A stretch of DNA of 64,000 nt from a gamma proteobacterium HIMB30 (GTDB taxonomy: Bacteria; Pseudomonadota; Gammaproteobacteria; Pseudomonadales; Litorivicinaceae): assembly GCA_000227525.2 (NCBI GenBank), contig AGIG01000008.1, forward strand, positions 31,557 through 95,556, given 5' to 3'. Every line of letters begins with the position of its first letter. The stretch's first letter is position 1. Made by a program: the position numbers and the translations under genes. The notes beneath the pieces are model-generated. The model did no database searches. It saw only the letters and a list, made by a program, of their open reading frames with translations, and was not told the DNA's origin. Of this stretch, positions 7,892 through 17,581 are shown piece after piece.

Positions 7892-8842
7892 ATGCAAGAA
7901 ATTCCATTCATCTCTGACACCCAAATCGACAAATTGTTATGTTGGTCGGGAATCGTTGAAGCGATTGCCGCAGCACATCAGAAACCTCAAGCACAGATCG
8001 ATGACATCCTTTTCAAATCGGGGACCAACTCACTTTTGACGAGGGCTGCCTGGATTAAGAATCATGGCATCGCTGTCAAGACAGCGACAATTTTTCCCGA
8101 AAACAAAACCTACTCCCCTGATCTACCTACTGTGCAATCAATAGTTACCCTCTTCGATGATAAGACAGGAGCCCCAGAAGCGATCATCGATGGCAATCTT
8201 GTGACCAAGTGGAAAACTGCAGGTGACTCCGTTCTAGGAGCCAAGCTACTGGCGAGGCCAGAAAGCCGTGTGCTTACTATTCTGGGTGCGGGTAAAGTTG
8301 CACAATCGATGATCGACGCATATCGAGAAATATTCCCCGGGCTCGAAACGATCTATCTATGGAATCATCGATTCGAAACCGCCGCAGAAGTTGCTGCTAA
8401 TAAAGATGTGATCGCCATAGAAAATATTGCGCATGCAGTGCAAGCCGCCGATATCGTATCCTCCGCAACTACCGCTACCGAGCCTTTTATTCAAGGGGAA
8501 TGGCTCAAAGAAGGTTGTCATCTTGATTTGATCGGAGCCTTCAGGCCTGACATGCGCGAAGCACACGACTCGGCCATACTCCGCGGCACTATATTTGTGG
8601 ACTCATATAAAACCGCATTAGATGATATTGGAGAACTGGGTATACCACTGGCGAATCAGATCATTTCGACATGTGATGTTGTGGATGATTTTTACGGACT
8701 GTGTTCTGGAAATCCCGGCCGACAGAGTGACTCCGAGATCACTATATTCAAGAATGGAGGCGGTGCACATCTCGATTTAGCTGTAGCTGTCTACATCAAA
8801 AACCTTTTTGATAAAGCGAATCTACGGGCGTCAAATAGATGA
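7892..8842 (+). CDS. Delta1-pyrroline-2-carboxylate reductase (ornithine cyclodeaminase/mu-crystallin family)
   Basis: 316-residue NAD(P)H-dependent reductase that turns pyrroline-2-carboxylate into L-proline, completing the 3-hydroxyproline branch. The Rossmann motif LGAGKVAQSM (about residue 130), the substrate loop with Lys in GIAVKTATIFP, and SSATTATEPFI are characteristic of the family. Coupling to both 3-hydroxyproline dehydratases in the island supports this activity over ornithine cyclodeaminase. The ATG lies three bases after the upstream stop, so co-translation is likely. The stop abuts the stop of the convergent D-hydroxyproline dehydrogenase gene with no room for a terminator. Confidence 0.88.
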   Translation: MQEIPFISDTQIDKLLCWSGIVEAIAAAHQKPQAQIDDILFKSGTNSLLTRAAWIKNHGIAVKTATIFPENKTYSPDLPTVQSIVTLFDDKTGAPEAIIDGNLVTKWKTAGDSVLGAKLLARPESRVLTILGAGKVAQSMIDAYREIFPGLETIYLWNHRFETAAEVAANKDVIAIENIAHAVQAADIVSSATTATEPFIQGEWLKEGCHLDLIGAFRPDMREAHDSAILRGTIFVDSYKTALDDIGELGIPLANQIISTCDVVDDFYGLCSGNPGRQSDSEITIFKNGGGAHLDLAVAVYIKNLFDKANLRASNR

Positions 8843-10114
8843 CTATGGCATAAACCTTGCAGCCGAAAACGGAGCTGACGATATTGGCCAAGGCTTCCCA
8901 AGGATAGTGGCTCTCACTAATTCCGCAGTTGCGGCCGACTGAGTTAAGCCAAGGTGGCCATGGCCAAAAGCATAGACGACCTTCGATTGTTTCGGGGACG
9001 CACCTATCAGAGGAAGACTATCCGGCATGGACGGCCTAAACCCCATCCATTCTTGGCATCCAATGGTATCTATGGACGGTAAAAATTGTTTTGCTTTAGA
9101 TAACAAAATTCTAGACCGCTCGAAGTTTGGAGGCGCATTCAATCCACCTAATTCTACAGCCCCACCTACTCTCATACTCTCGCCCACCTTTGATACAACG
9201 AATCCATGGTCCGCAAAAGTCAAATGAGTGCGCAAATCAAAATCACCTGGATCAAATGTAGTGTTATATCCGCGCTCAGTCTCGAGCGGAATATTATCTC
9301 CAACCGTCCGAGCTAAGGATTTCGACCAAGCTCCAGCTGCGACCACCACAAAGTCGCAATATAAATCGTCATCGTCACACCGCACAGTGACCGTATCTGA
9401 AGAAAAGCTCAGTGATCGCGCACGCCTGTGCTCAACGAATCCGCCACCACAGACAAATCGATCATAAAGATTCCTTAGCCACAATTTCGGATCGCAGACA
9501 TTCACCCAATCTGGGGTATAGCCAGCATACTTAAATCTTTTGTGGAGTCCGGGCTGGAGCTCGTTGATTTCGTCGTGTGACGTGAGCAGCGTGTAACTAA
9601 TGCCAAATTCTTTGCATGCGGACCAATAAGACGCGCTTTCCAAAAAATTCCTTTCCGTATCATATAACCGCAATTGACCTTCTCGCCTAAGGAGGGCCTC
9701 GCCTCGATGCGCTGCCGCCTGACGATCTAAAGCAGATCTTGATAGCGCCATCAGTTCTGCTTGCGCCTCCAATAAAGCTGGGAATTTATCACTCCAACTG
9801 GCACGCCAAAACTTCATCAGCCAAGGAGCAATAGAAAAGGCGTATGAAGGAGGAATGCTGAGGGGACCTAATGGATCAAACAACCACCTAGGAGCAGATC
9901 TCATAATTCCAGGTGTCGCCAAGGGGACAATATCGGAAAACGCGAAGGCTCCAGCATTTCCTTCTGACGCCTTTGGAGTAGACCCCGGCTCATCGATAAT
10001 TCGCACGTGGAAACCAACTTCTTGGAGCGCAAGACCGACAGAGATACCGATAATCCCGGACCCAATGATGATAATTTTCTGTTTCGAGCTCATAGAATCA
10101 GCTAGAAACCTCAT
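8843..10114 (-). CDS. D-amino acid dehydrogenase, probably cis-4-hydroxy-D-proline dehydrogenase
   Basis: FAD-dependent oxidoreductase of the DadA type, about 420 residues. The FAD-binding motif is IIIIGSGIIGISVGLALQE at the N terminus. FVVVAAGAWS and the C-terminal FGHGHLGLTQSAATAELV complete the flavin site. It should oxidise cis-4-hydroxy-D-proline (made by the epimerase next door) to pyrroline-4-hydroxy-2-carboxylate, feeding electrons to the respiratory chain at the inner membrane. It is the last gene of the seven-gene leftward operon, 34 bases after the epimerase. Two starts are possible, 10114 and 10093; neither has a good ribosome site, and homologues usually begin just before the FAD motif, which favours 10093. 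Confidence 0.87.
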   Translation of the reverse strand: MRFLADSMSSKQKIIIIGSGIIGISVGLALQEVGFHVRIIDEPGSTPKASEGNAGAFAFSDIVPLATPGIMRSAPRWLFDPLGPLSIPPSYAFSIAPWLMKFWRASWSDKFPALLEAQAELMALSRSALDRQAAAHRGEALLRREGQLRLYDTERNFLESASYWSACKEFGISYTLLTSHDEINELQPGLHKRFKYAGYTPDWVNVCDPKLWLRNLYDRFVCGGGFVEHRRARSLSFSSDTVTVRCDDDDLYCDFVVVAAGAWSKSLARTVGDNIPLETERGYNTTFDPGDFDLRTHLTFADHGFVVSKVGESMRVGGAVELGGLNAPPNFERSRILLSKAKQFLPSIDTIGCQEWMGFRPSMPDSLPLIGASPKQSKVVYAFGHGHLGLTQSAATAELVRATILGKPWPISSAPFSAARFMP

Positions 10115-10147
10115 CCGTACTGCTTAGGCAATAATTGCAGGCCATTC

Positions 10148-11074
10148 TCAAATACCTGTTCGATAAGGATCTCGGCTATCAAATATTGGTACCACCTCAG
10201 CTGTAACGTAAGCTGATCCCTCGACCGTAACAATCACTCCCCCGGCTTCTCCATGTTCGTAAGAAAGAGAGTAGGTGCTGCCGATAACGCTTTCCTGAAT
10301 CCAAGTTTTTCCAGCAGGCCATGACCGATCAGCTGCCAAACAAGCCATCTTTGCTGAACACCCCGTACCGCAGGGAGATCGATCGTATGAACCACTCGGA
10401 ACTAAAACAAAGCTCCTACTATTTGATCCATCTAATTCAGGAGGGCCATATAATTCAATATGATCTATCCAGGCTCCTTGAGAACCCGTGATACCTTTAT
10501 TTTCAAGGTCATTACGTATCGCAAGACCTAAGTCGGTAAGCTGTCTGAGATATTTCAGTTTAATCGGTACAGGCGAATCCTTTACTAGAAAGAACCAGTT
10601 GCCTCCCCAAGCAATGTCGCCGGCAAGTTCCCCATATGAGTCAACATTAACCAACACGTCGCTTGCAAAACGATAGCTCTCAACGTTTGTCACCGCTACT
10701 CGATTGGGCGTTTTGAGTTCGATTGCGACTTTACCCACCGGAGTCTCGAATGTGTGGCTGCCGGGCTCAATCTGCCCCAAATAAGCCATCGTCGCGGACA
10801 AACCTATCGTGCCATGACCGCACATCCCTAAATTTTGGATAGTGTTAAAAAATATGACGCCAGCAACGCAGTCCGATTCATCAGATTCGACAACCAGCGC
10901 ACCCACATAAGCGTCATTTCCTCTGGGCTCCTTAAGGATAGAGCCACAAAAATCTCGATATTTTTTTTCAAATACTTTTGCTTTCTCTGATAATGGACCA
11001 GAACCTAGATCAAGGGCGGCGTTAAATATAGTCCGAGTGGGCTCACCCTCTGTATGACTGTCGATAATCCTCAC
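10148..11074 (-). CDS. 4-hydroxyproline 2-epimerase
   Basis: 308-residue proline-racemase-fold enzyme that interconverts trans-4-hydroxy-L-proline and cis-4-hydroxy-D-proline. Both catalytic cysteines are present: Cys85 in GMCGHGTIG and Cys235 in DRSPCGTGCSA, in contrast to the Ser/Thr pair of the related dehydratase at 6854. HTEGEPTR at the N terminus and the final DPYRTGI are usual for the family. Context with the D-hydroxyproline dehydrogenase and the deaminase supports 4-hydroxyproline over proline as substrate. Its ATG overlaps the stop of the upstream deaminase gene by four bases, so the two are translationally coupled. Confidence 0.93.
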   Translation of the reverse strand: MRIIDSHTEGEPTRTIFNAALDLGSGPLSEKAKVFEKKYRDFCGSILKEPRGNDAYVGALVVESDESDCVAGVIFFNTIQNLGMCGHGTIGLSATMAYLGQIEPGSHTFETPVGKVAIELKTPNRVAVTNVESYRFASDVLVNVDSYGELAGDIAWGGNWFFLVKDSPVPIKLKYLRQLTDLGLAIRNDLENKGITGSQGAWIDHIELYGPPELDGSNSRSFVLVPSGSYDRSPCGTGCSAKMACLAADRSWPAGKTWIQESVIGSTYSLSYEHGEAGGVIVTVEGSAYVTAEVVPIFDSRDPYRTGI

Positions 11075-12018
11075 GCAAGGCTCTCAATCTTGCTCCACGA
11101 GTCAAACCAACTCTTGAATAGGTAAAACTGAGATTCGGCATAATTTCGTTGAGCCTCCGTGAGGCGGTCAGACTCATTAAAATGTAGCCTGTAATTCTCA
11201 TCTCCAGAGATGGTCATTAAGTGCTTGTAATACAGAACCAAATCTACCCCCTCATCGAAACTCGACAGAACCGCCATCGCATCATCAAGTTCGCGAGCTC
11301 GGCGACGGGCAATAACATCACCGGCCGCTGCTTTCTTACAAAGTTTCATCAGCAGCAATACTTCGGCGGGTAGCACATTCCCTATCCCTGTGATTGCGCC
11401 AATAGCGCCACAATTGACAAAGCCGTGATAGACCGCCGTGTCAACGCCAATCATCAAGATTACATCTGGGTCTTTGGAGGTGATGTGTTCGGAGGCGTAT
11501 CGCAAGTCGTCGAACCCACCAAATTCCTTAAAACCGACCAAGTTTGAATGCTCCGACCTCAGCGCAAAAAATAAATCGGCTCGAGTAGCGAAGCCATAAT
11601 AAGGGCTGTTATAGATAACGGCGGGCAAGTCGGGAGCTGCATTCAATATCGCTTTAAAATGGAGTCGTTGCGCCTCTATAGAATTACTTCGCGAGAGTAC
11701 CCTTGGGATAACCATCAGCCCATTCGCCCCCACTTTTTGGGCATGAGCTGCATGAGCAGCCGCCGATTGTGAATTGATAGCTCCGGTACCTACAATTACT
11801 GGTACACCAGCCTCAACGAGCCGGCCCACCCCTTCCATTCTTTGAACATCTGTTAAAAGGGGCCAATCACCCATTGATCCGCAATACACAACTCCGGACA
11901 TACCATGCTCAATTAATTGCAAGCCTTTCTCAACTAAGGCGTTAAAATTTGGCCTTCTTTGATTATCACAAGGCGTCATCAAAGCTGGCACGCATCCCGA
12001 AAATATAGTTTTGTCCAT
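11071..12018 (-). CDS. Pyrroline-4-hydroxy-2-carboxylate deaminase (DHDPS/NAL superfamily)
   Basis: 315-residue (beta/alpha)8 lyase of the dihydrodipicolinate-synthase superfamily. The Schiff-base Lys164 is in VGFKEFGG and the proton-relay Tyr136 in VIYNSPYYG. In this context it deaminates pyrroline-4-hydroxy-2-carboxylate to 2-oxoglutarate semialdehyde, the substrate of the dehydrogenase at 5074. The lysine pathway enzyme DapA is unlikely given the neighbours and the divergent N terminus SGCVPALMTPC. Start set at the ATG 12018; a GTG three codons upstream sits directly on the purine-rich AAGGAAG and would lack spacing. It follows the ABC ATPase gene after about 60 bases in the same operon. 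Confidence 0.9.
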   Translation of the reverse strand: MDKTIFSGCVPALMTPCDNQRRPNFNALVEKGLQLIEHGMSGVVYCGSMGDWPLLTDVQRMEGVGRLVEAGVPVIVGTGAINSQSAAAHAAHAQKVGANGLMVIPRVLSRSNSIEAQRLHFKAILNAAPDLPAVIYNSPYYGFATRADLFFALRSEHSNLVGFKEFGGFDDLRYASEHITSKDPDVILMIGVDTAVYHGFVNCGAIGAITGIGNVLPAEVLLLMKLCKKAAAGDVIARRRARELDDAMAVLSSFDEGVDLVLYYKHLMTISGDENYRLHFNESDRLTEAQRNYAESQFYLFKSWFDSWSKIESLA

Positions 12019-12077
12019 TCTCTTCACCTTCCTTGAAACAAAGTTTTACATCAATCCGACAGGGTGACTTACTGAGG

Positions 12078-12800
12078 TCACCGAACTTTTGCTAAGAACT
12101 TCTTCGTTTGTTCGGACTTAGGATCACTGAATATTTGCTCAGGTGACCCAATCTCCTCGACTATTCCTTCATGAAAATAGGCGACACGATCTGATACATC
12201 GCGAGCGAATCCCATTTCATGGGTCACACAGATCATCGTCATACCTTCCTCAGCCAAAACTCGCATGGTATCCAGCACCTCTCCAACCAACTCCGGATCC
12301 AGCGCCGAGGTAGCCTCATCAAACAACATATACTGCGGATCCATTGCTAACGCTCTAGCGATCGCAAGACGTTGTTGCTGGCCACCCGATAGGGCATTGG
12401 GGAAAACATTGAGTTTATCTCCAAGTCCAACGTGCTCAAGTTGTTTAGCTGCAACTTCCATTGCCTCAGATTTGCTCATCTTTTTGACAATCTGCGGAGC
12501 CAAAGCCACATTCTGAATCGCAGTCAAATGCGGAAAACTATTCCATTGTTGGAAGACCATGCCTAATCTTTGACGCAGCCTATTTAAGTCTGTGGTTTTG
12601 GCATGCACATCGATACCGTCGACAAGGACTGATCCTTGCTGCACGGGCTCAATACCATTGATACAGTAAAGCAGTGTTGATTTGCCCGAACCTGATGCTC
12701 CGATAACAGAGAGAACTTCTCCTTTTTGAACCTCTAAATCGATCCCTCTCAGAACATGAAGATCACCGAAATATTTATGAAGTCCATCTATTCTGATCAC
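12078..12800 (-). CDS. Polar amino acid ABC transporter ATPase (GlnQ/HisP type)
   Basis: 240-residue ATPase that powers the island's importer. Walker [10 protein letters not shown], signature LSGGQQQR and Walker [12 protein letters not shown] are all intact, as is the H-loop CVTHEMGF. The GTG at 12800 is the most likely start: it overlaps the permease stop as GTGA and has AAGG at normal distance; a GTG at 12809 is possible. Hydroxyproline or proline as substrate is inferred from the operon, not from the protein. Confidence 0.92.
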   Translation of the reverse strand: MIRIDGLHKYFGDLHVLRGIDLEVQKGEVLSVIGASGSGKSTLLYCINGIEPVQQGSVLVDGIDVHAKTTDLNRLRQRLGMVFQQWNSFPHLTAIQNVALAPQIVKKMSKSEAMEVAAKQLEHVGLGDKLNVFPNALSGGQQQRLAIARALAMDPQYMLFDEATSALDPELVGEVLDTMRVLAEEGMTMICVTHEMGFARDVSDRVAYFHEGIVEEIGSPEQIFSDPKSEQTKKFLAKVR

Positions 12801-13459
12801 TGCGACCACCTTTTTTCGAGTTTTGCTGAGTATCTTGATACCGGGTATGAGAGGGCGAAGTAGAAGGCCCCCACAACCAATATGATCAAGAGCGGTTCTT
12901 GCGTCCGCGTGATCAGGACCTGACTGGCTTTTACGAGCTCGACGTAACCCAACACCGACACCAGAGCACTATCCTTCATTACCCCCAAAGCGACACCAAC
13001 CCACGAAGGGAAAATAGCCCGTGCACCTATTGGAAAGACGACATAACGCATATCTTGCAGGTATGACATACCGAGAGAGCGAGAGGCAATACGCATTGGT
13101 TTTCCGACAGCTTCGATGCCCCCGCGAGCCACGTTAGCAACCAAGGCCGACGTGTAAAGTGTTAGCACCACTAATCCAGATTCAAATGCATCCAAGCTCA
13201 GACCCACGATTGGCGCGAAGTTATAAAATAAGACAAGCTGGACTATTAAAGGTACAGAGCGGAAAACATCTAATAAAGGATTGAGAAAAATTGCCCCCCA
13301 AATTTTCATCTCGTACAGAGCCCACCCAAAAAAACCTCCGAGGAAAGATCCTATTGTTATAGACAGAAACGAGATCCAAAGTGTTCTCAGTGCTGCTTCA
13401 CCCAAAAAAGAGAGGTCTTGGACACTAAAACTACTAAAAACGGTTACCGATTGTTCCAT
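12797..13459 (-). CDS. Polar amino acid ABC transporter permease (second)
   Basis: 220-residue inner-membrane permease of the HisM/GlnP family with about five helices. The cytoplasmic ATPase-contact (EAA) loop is readable as [20 protein letters not shown]. It lies between the first permease (eight-base gap) and the ATPase (four-base overlap), a standard arrangement. With the neighbouring permease it probably forms the heterodimeric channel. Confidence 0.9.
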   Translation of the reverse strand: MEQSVTVFSSFSVQDLSFLGEAALRTLWISFLSITIGSFLGGFFGWALYEMKIWGAIFLNPLLDVFRSVPLIVQLVLFYNFAPIVGLSLDAFESGLVVLTLYTSALVANVARGGIEAVGKPMRIASRSLGMSYLQDMRYVVFPIGARAIFPSWVGVALGVMKDSALVSVLGYVELVKASQVLITRTQEPLLIILVVGAFYFALSYPVSRYSAKLEKRWSQ

Positions 13460-13467
13460 GGGGCTAC

Positions 13468-14130
13468 CTAGTACCTAAAGAATCGCGAAGCGAACAATTT
13501 GGAAAGGCCCAAAATAATCTTTACCATCACGTAATATATAACTGCGGTAACGGCAAAATATTCAAAAATCCTGTAAGTTTTGCTAGCAAAAAATTGGGTC
13601 TCCCCCGTCAGCTCTCGATAGCCCACCAACATACCAAGCGAAGACATTAAAACGACCCAAACGAATTGATTTGTCATTGGGTAATAAACGATTCGCATCA
13701 CCTGAGGTATTAGTATCCTCGTGTAGGCCTGCCAAGAATTCATCCCAAGACTCCTCGCGGCGCGAAGCTGAGTCGATGGAATGGCCTCAAACCCACCTCG
13801 GAAATTTTCTCCCAAATAACCAGCGGTGTTGAAGGTTAAACCGGCTAAAACTATTACGTAGGGCGAAAAATGAATACCAAGTGCACCCAAACCGAAACCA
13901 AAGAAAAACAGTTGAAACAATGCTGGGGTGTTTCGAGCGAGCTCCACCCATGCAGTGGCAATCCAGTAGATAGAACCGCTCCCTCGCAAACGACTCACCG
14001 CAAGAATAAAGCCGATAATGATGCCAAGCAGCATCGCCAGCGAAGCTACTTGAAGCGTCGTAAGACTCGCCTCAAGAAGATCAGGTAGACTTCTGAAAAC
14101 AGGACGCCAATGGAAGTTATACTCGAACAT
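13468..14130 (-). CDS. Polar amino acid ABC transporter permease (first)
   Basis: 220-residue inner-membrane permease of the same family. The EAA loop reads GGFEAIPSTQLRAARSLGMN, and the early segment contains the typical SLTTLQVASLAMLLGIIIG helix. It follows the binding-protein gene by 58 bases. Both permeases have the same length but differ in sequence, consistent with a heterodimer. Confidence 0.9.
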   Translation of the reverse strand: MFEYNFHWRPVFRSLPDLLEASLTTLQVASLAMLLGIIIGFILAVSRLRGSGSIYWIATAWVELARNTPALFQLFFFGFGLGALGIHFSPYVIVLAGLTFNTAGYLGENFRGGFEAIPSTQLRAARSLGMNSWQAYTRILIPQVMRIVYYPMTNQFVWVVLMSSLGMLVGYRELTGETQFFASKTYRIFEYFAVTAVIYYVMVKIILGLSKLFASRFFRY

Positions 14131-14188
14131 TCAAATCTCGATAGACGCTCTTTCCGATGAGGTTAGAGCGCCTCGAGGTAACCATCGG

Positions 14189-14989
14189 TTAATACATAAC
14201 GCCGGGAATGCGAAGCTCAGGCGCTTCACCGCCAACAAACTTACCCCATAACTCTTGGTACCGGCCCGACCGAACCTGATGTGTAACGAACAAATTTAGA
14301 TAATTCAGCCAACTAACATCTTGTCTCTTGCCGACAACAGATGTGTAGTCAGTTGTCCATGGCATCCGAGGGCCGGCGTCAACAGTATCGTATTGATCAG
14401 CAATTGGTTTAACTGCTGTGTTGGTTGTAATCCCTATGTCGGCCTTGCCTTGAGCGACAGCGAGGAATACCTCGTTTTCACTTTGATATCCCTGGTACAA
14501 ATTTTCTTCGCCCCACTCCTTGGCGATTTTTAGCCATTCCTGCTCAGGAACTGTTCCGACTGCAGCCGCAACCCGCTTACCCCGAATATCTTCAAAGGTT
14601 TTAATTCCACTTTTGGAATTAACAATCCCTTGAGCATAATAAATAGCGTAAGGGATCGAAAACCCCACAGTTTTAGCACGGGCCAGACTATCTGATGTTG
14701 CGCCGAATACAACATCGGCTCGGCCTGTGACAATTACAGGTAACCGATCGGCCCAGGTTAGCTCAAGTAACTCGAGTTCAACCTCTAATGCCGCAGCCAT
14801 GTCCTTACAGTACTCGACATCGAAGCCAGCCGGCTGGTTGTTCGCATCCCGATAACCTATTGGAGGAAAGTCCAAGACCACTCCACATCTCAACGTACCG
14901 CGATCAATCACATCATCCAGCGTATCTGCCACTGTAGTCCCGGCAACCAACATCGAGATTGCGGCTATGCTTGCTAGTTTTTTCAACAT
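14189..14989 (-). CDS. Periplasmic amino-acid-binding protein of the island ABC transporter
   Basis: 266-residue solute-binding protein (SBP_bac_3 type), first gene of the leftward operon. The signal peptide MLKKLASIAAISMLVAGTTVA is followed by TLDDVIDRGTLRCGVVLDFPPIGYRD, the usual start of the mature domain, and GFDVEYCKDMA. Start chosen at 14989, at the signal peptide, with GGTGGG upstream; the frame stays open to 15070 but would overlap the regulator gene. The ligand is inferred to be hydroxyproline or proline from the operon. Confidence 0.92.
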   Translation of the reverse strand: MLKKLASIAAISMLVAGTTVADTLDDVIDRGTLRCGVVLDFPPIGYRDANNQPAGFDVEYCKDMAAALEVELELLELTWADRLPVIVTGRADVVFGATSDSLARAKTVGFSIPYAIYYAQGIVNSKSGIKTFEDIRGKRVAAAVGTVPEQEWLKIAKEWGEENLYQGYQSENEVFLAVAQGKADIGITTNTAVKPIADQYDTVDAGPRMPWTTDYTSVVGKRQDVSWLNYLNLFVTHQVRSGRYQELWGKFVGGEAPELRIPGVMY

Positions 14990-15045
14990 TTTATTACCCA
15001 CCGTGGTTGTTATTAGCATTATTGCCACAGTTGACGATATCGCAT

Positions 15046-15062
15046 ATTGTATCCAATGTACA
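15046..15062. promoter_or_regulatory. Probable GntR/FCD operator
   Basis: ATTGTATCCAAT (15046-15057) differs by one base from the symmetric ATTGTATACAAT type of site used by several FCD-class GntR regulators; a wider TGTA...TACA dyad also spans 15049-15062. It lies in the 81-base divergent gap between the binding-protein gene and the gntR gene, where a local regulator would control both. Confidence 0.5.
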
Positions 15063-15070
15063 CGGCCCAA

Positions 15071-15748
15071 ATGAGAGAAAAGTTGAAAGTTGATTTCGTT
15101 GATATTTCAAAAACAAATTCGGCATCAAAGATTATTTTTAGTGCGCTCCGAAAGGCAATTATTGAAGGGGATATCGCAGTAGGGACTCCACTCCGTCAGG
15201 ATGAGATCGCTCGATCATTTCAAACGAGCAGAATCCCAGTGAGAGAAGCGCTTTCGAGGCTAGAAGAACAAGGACTAATCAAAACCCACCGGTTTAAGGG
15301 GTCCGTAGTCGTAGGTTTATCAGTAGACGAGGCCTCAGAAATTTTTGATCTTAGGGCTCTTTTGGAACCCGAAATTTTACGAGGCGCCGTCCCGAGGATG
15401 ACGGAGGCTACCAAAGAGAGCGCCGCCGTCCACTGTGATGAGTTCTCGAAATCGTCCGACCCATTGGCATGGGGAGCCCTTAATCGTATTTATCACGACA
15501 CCCTATATGCCGATAGCACTCAAGCGTTTACCAAAGAAGTTGCCGATAAAGCAATGGATAGAGTAGATCGGTATATCAGAGCTGTACTGTTAACAGGTAA
15601 CGGTATGGAGCGGGCAAAACGGGAACATCTTGCCATCCTAAACGCGTGCGTTTCTGGTGATGCGGACTTGGCATCTGAACTGCTGCGGGACCATATCTTA
15701 GGTGCCAAAAAATCACTATTAGCATCTTTCCCCGAGTTACCTGATTGA
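15071..15748 (+). CDS. GntR-family transcriptional regulator (FCD subfamily)
   Basis: 225-residue regulator. The winged helix-turn-helix is at residues 20-85 (ALRKAIIEGDIAVGTPLRQ, then SRIPVREALSRLEEQGLI), followed by an FCD ligand-binding domain with DLRALLEPEILRGAV and the metal-ligand histidines in IYHDTLY and KREHLAIL. It is divergent from the transporter operon and first in line with the aconitase-X dehydratase and putA, so it is the obvious local regulator, probably sensing a pathway compound. Starts at 15047, 15056 and 15071 are all possible; none has a clear ribosome site. I chose 15071 because the earlier ones would overlap the operator. Confidence 0.9.
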   Translation: MREKLKVDFVDISKTNSASKIIFSALRKAIIEGDIAVGTPLRQDEIARSFQTSRIPVREALSRLEEQGLIKTHRFKGSVVVGLSVDEASEIFDLRALLEPEILRGAVPRMTEATKESAAVHCDEFSKSSDPLAWGALNRIYHDTLYADSTQAFTKEVADKAMDRVDRYIRAVLLTGNGMERAKREHLAILNACVSGDADLASELLRDHILGAKKSLLASFPELPD

Positions 15749-15770
15749 GCAACCGAAGGAAGGTCATCAC

Positions 15771-17501
15771 TTGACGCCATCATGCATGAAAGACAATGAG
15801 TACGGACCAAACTCAGCAAATCGACTAATAGTGGAAGGTGAAGCGAGCGGTAGCGTGCTCGTGTGTCCAGAAGGGTTGAGTTTTTGGGGTGGTGTTGACC
15901 CAAAAACAGGAATAATTGTCGATGCACATCATCCTAACCACGGAGACTGCATTGCTGGCAAATGTCTACTTATGCCGACATCGCGAGGCTCGTGCAGTGG
16001 AAGCGGTGTGTTACTGCAGCTAGCTCTAGATGAGCTAGCGCCCTCGATCATTATTTTTAGCGAGTCAGAACAGGTTTTAACTCTGGGATCTATTGTTTGC
16101 GACCGAATCTTTTCAGTGCAAATTCCGATTATTCGCCTCACAAAGCACTGCTATGAAGCCGCAGCAAACAGCACCTGGATAGAGCTTCGTGACCATCAAT
16201 TACAGATCGGAAACAAACAAATCGCCCTAGAACCGATTCTGTTGAATCAGTTAAAACTGTCTGACACAGACCGTACGTATCTTAACGGTGATCACGGTCA
16301 AGCCGCCAAGGCCGCTATGGAAACTATATGTATTATGGGGGCGGTTGAAAATGCATCGGAATTAGTAAACGTAGATAGAGGGCACATTGACGGCTGTATC
16401 CTCGCGCATGACGCAAACCTTATTTTTGCTGAAAAAATGGTTCAACTCGAAGCACGAGTAACCATTCCGACAACCATTAATGCCATATCAGTTGATAGAG
16501 AAAATTGGCAGACTTCGGGGCTGCCCCCTGATTTTGGAGAGCGAGCAAGTAGCTTAGCAGACGCCTACATTACGATGGGTGTCAAACCGACTTTTACCTG
16601 CGCGCCCTATCTCTTGAGCGATAAACCGAAGTTTGGTGAAAAAATTGGATGGTCAGAGTCAAACGCTGTGATTTTTGCAAACACTGTTTTGGGTGCTAGA
16701 ACCCAAAAGCATCCCGACTATCTTGATCTATTTATAGCGATGACTGGTCGCGCCCCATCTGTTGGTGTGTATTCAGCGTCTGGAAGAGCGGCAAAGGTCA
16801 AAATCGAAATAGATATACCCGAAGACTGGCCTCCCGACGATGAAATTATATGGCCATTAATAGGATGGCTAGCCGGCAAACTCGCACCTGATAAGATTCC
16901 CCTCCTTGGGGGATTAGAAAGTCTTACGCCTACAACTGATGATCTAAAAGCTTTATGCGCTGCCTTCGGAACCACCTCAGGCGAACCAATGCTCCATATT
17001 CTAGGCCACACGCCTGAAGCATCGGCTCAGCCACAGCAAAATTTAACAACCGAAAAAATTAACCTAGACAACCTCAGAGAAGCATGGTTCGAATTAAATC
17101 GAGGGCTCGAGCAAATAGATTTAGTAGCAATCGGTAGCCCGCATGCATCAATTGACGAAATAAGAAAAGTTGTAAATCTTCTCAATGGTCGAAAGTGTCA
17201 TCCACGCACTCAGTTGAAAATCACTACCGCAAGATTCACCAAACAACAAGCTGATAGCGAGGGGATCACTGAAAACCTAAAACATGCCGGCATAGAACTA
17301 ATGGTTGACCTGTGCTGGTGCTCAATTATCGAACCAATATTTCCAACTAACGCAATGGGTTTAATGACAAATTCTGGAAAATACGCTCACTACGCACATG
17401 GCTTAATCAATCGACACTCACGACTAGGATCGCTAAAAGATTGTGTAAATGCGGCTATTTCTGGGCATGCAGCCCTTCAGCCACCTAGTTGGCTCACTTG
17501 A
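15771..17501 (+). CDS. Aconitase-X family, probable cis-3-hydroxy-L-proline dehydratase (fused subunits)
   Basis: 576 residues carrying both aconitase-X parts in one chain: the small swivel domain (DUF126; about 15-150, with the catalytic-serine segment MPTSRGSCSGSGVLLQL) and the large domain (DUF521; about 165-570, with NAVIFANTVLGARTQKHPD and MTGRAPSVGVY). Members in hydroxyproline clusters dehydrate cis-3-hydroxy-L-proline to pyrroline-2-carboxylate, using an iron-sulfur cluster. Some AcnX proteins belong to a mevalonate branch instead, but the neighbours argue against it. The start is a TTG with AAGGAAGG seven bases upstream; an ATG follows five codons later. It lies 22 bases after the gntR gene. 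Confidence 0.87.
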   Translation: MTPSCMKDNEYGPNSANRLIVEGEASGSVLVCPEGLSFWGGVDPKTGIIVDAHHPNHGDCIAGKCLLMPTSRGSCSGSGVLLQLALDELAPSIIIFSESEQVLTLGSIVCDRIFSVQIPIIRLTKHCYEAAANSTWIELRDHQLQIGNKQIALEPILLNQLKLSDTDRTYLNGDHGQAAKAAMETICIMGAVENASELVNVDRGHIDGCILAHDANLIFAEKMVQLEARVTIPTTINAISVDRENWQTSGLPPDFGERASSLADAYITMGVKPTFTCAPYLLSDKPKFGEKIGWSESNAVIFANTVLGARTQKHPDYLDLFIAMTGRAPSVGVYSASGRAAKVKIEIDIPEDWPPDDEIIWPLIGWLAGKLAPDKIPLLGGLESLTPTTDDLKALCAAFGTTSGEPMLHILGHTPEASAQPQQNLTTEKINLDNLREAWFELNRGLEQIDLVAIGSPHASIDEIRKVVNLLNGRKCHPRTQLKITTARFTKQQADSEGITENLKHAGIELMVDLCWCSIIEPIFPTNAMGLMTNSGKYAHYAHGLINRHSRLGSLKDCVNAAISGHAALQPPSWLT

Positions 17502-17581
17502 CTAGGTAACTAGCCAAACGATGCTCTATTTACCTTCTCAGGGTTGCTAGATAACGCCAACCGCAGCAAAGGAAACAGCAA

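Noticed and set aside
15771..17501. Aconitase of the TCA cycle
   Set aside because: It belongs to the aconitase-X family with swivel domain fused at the front; a true AcnB is encoded at 40753.
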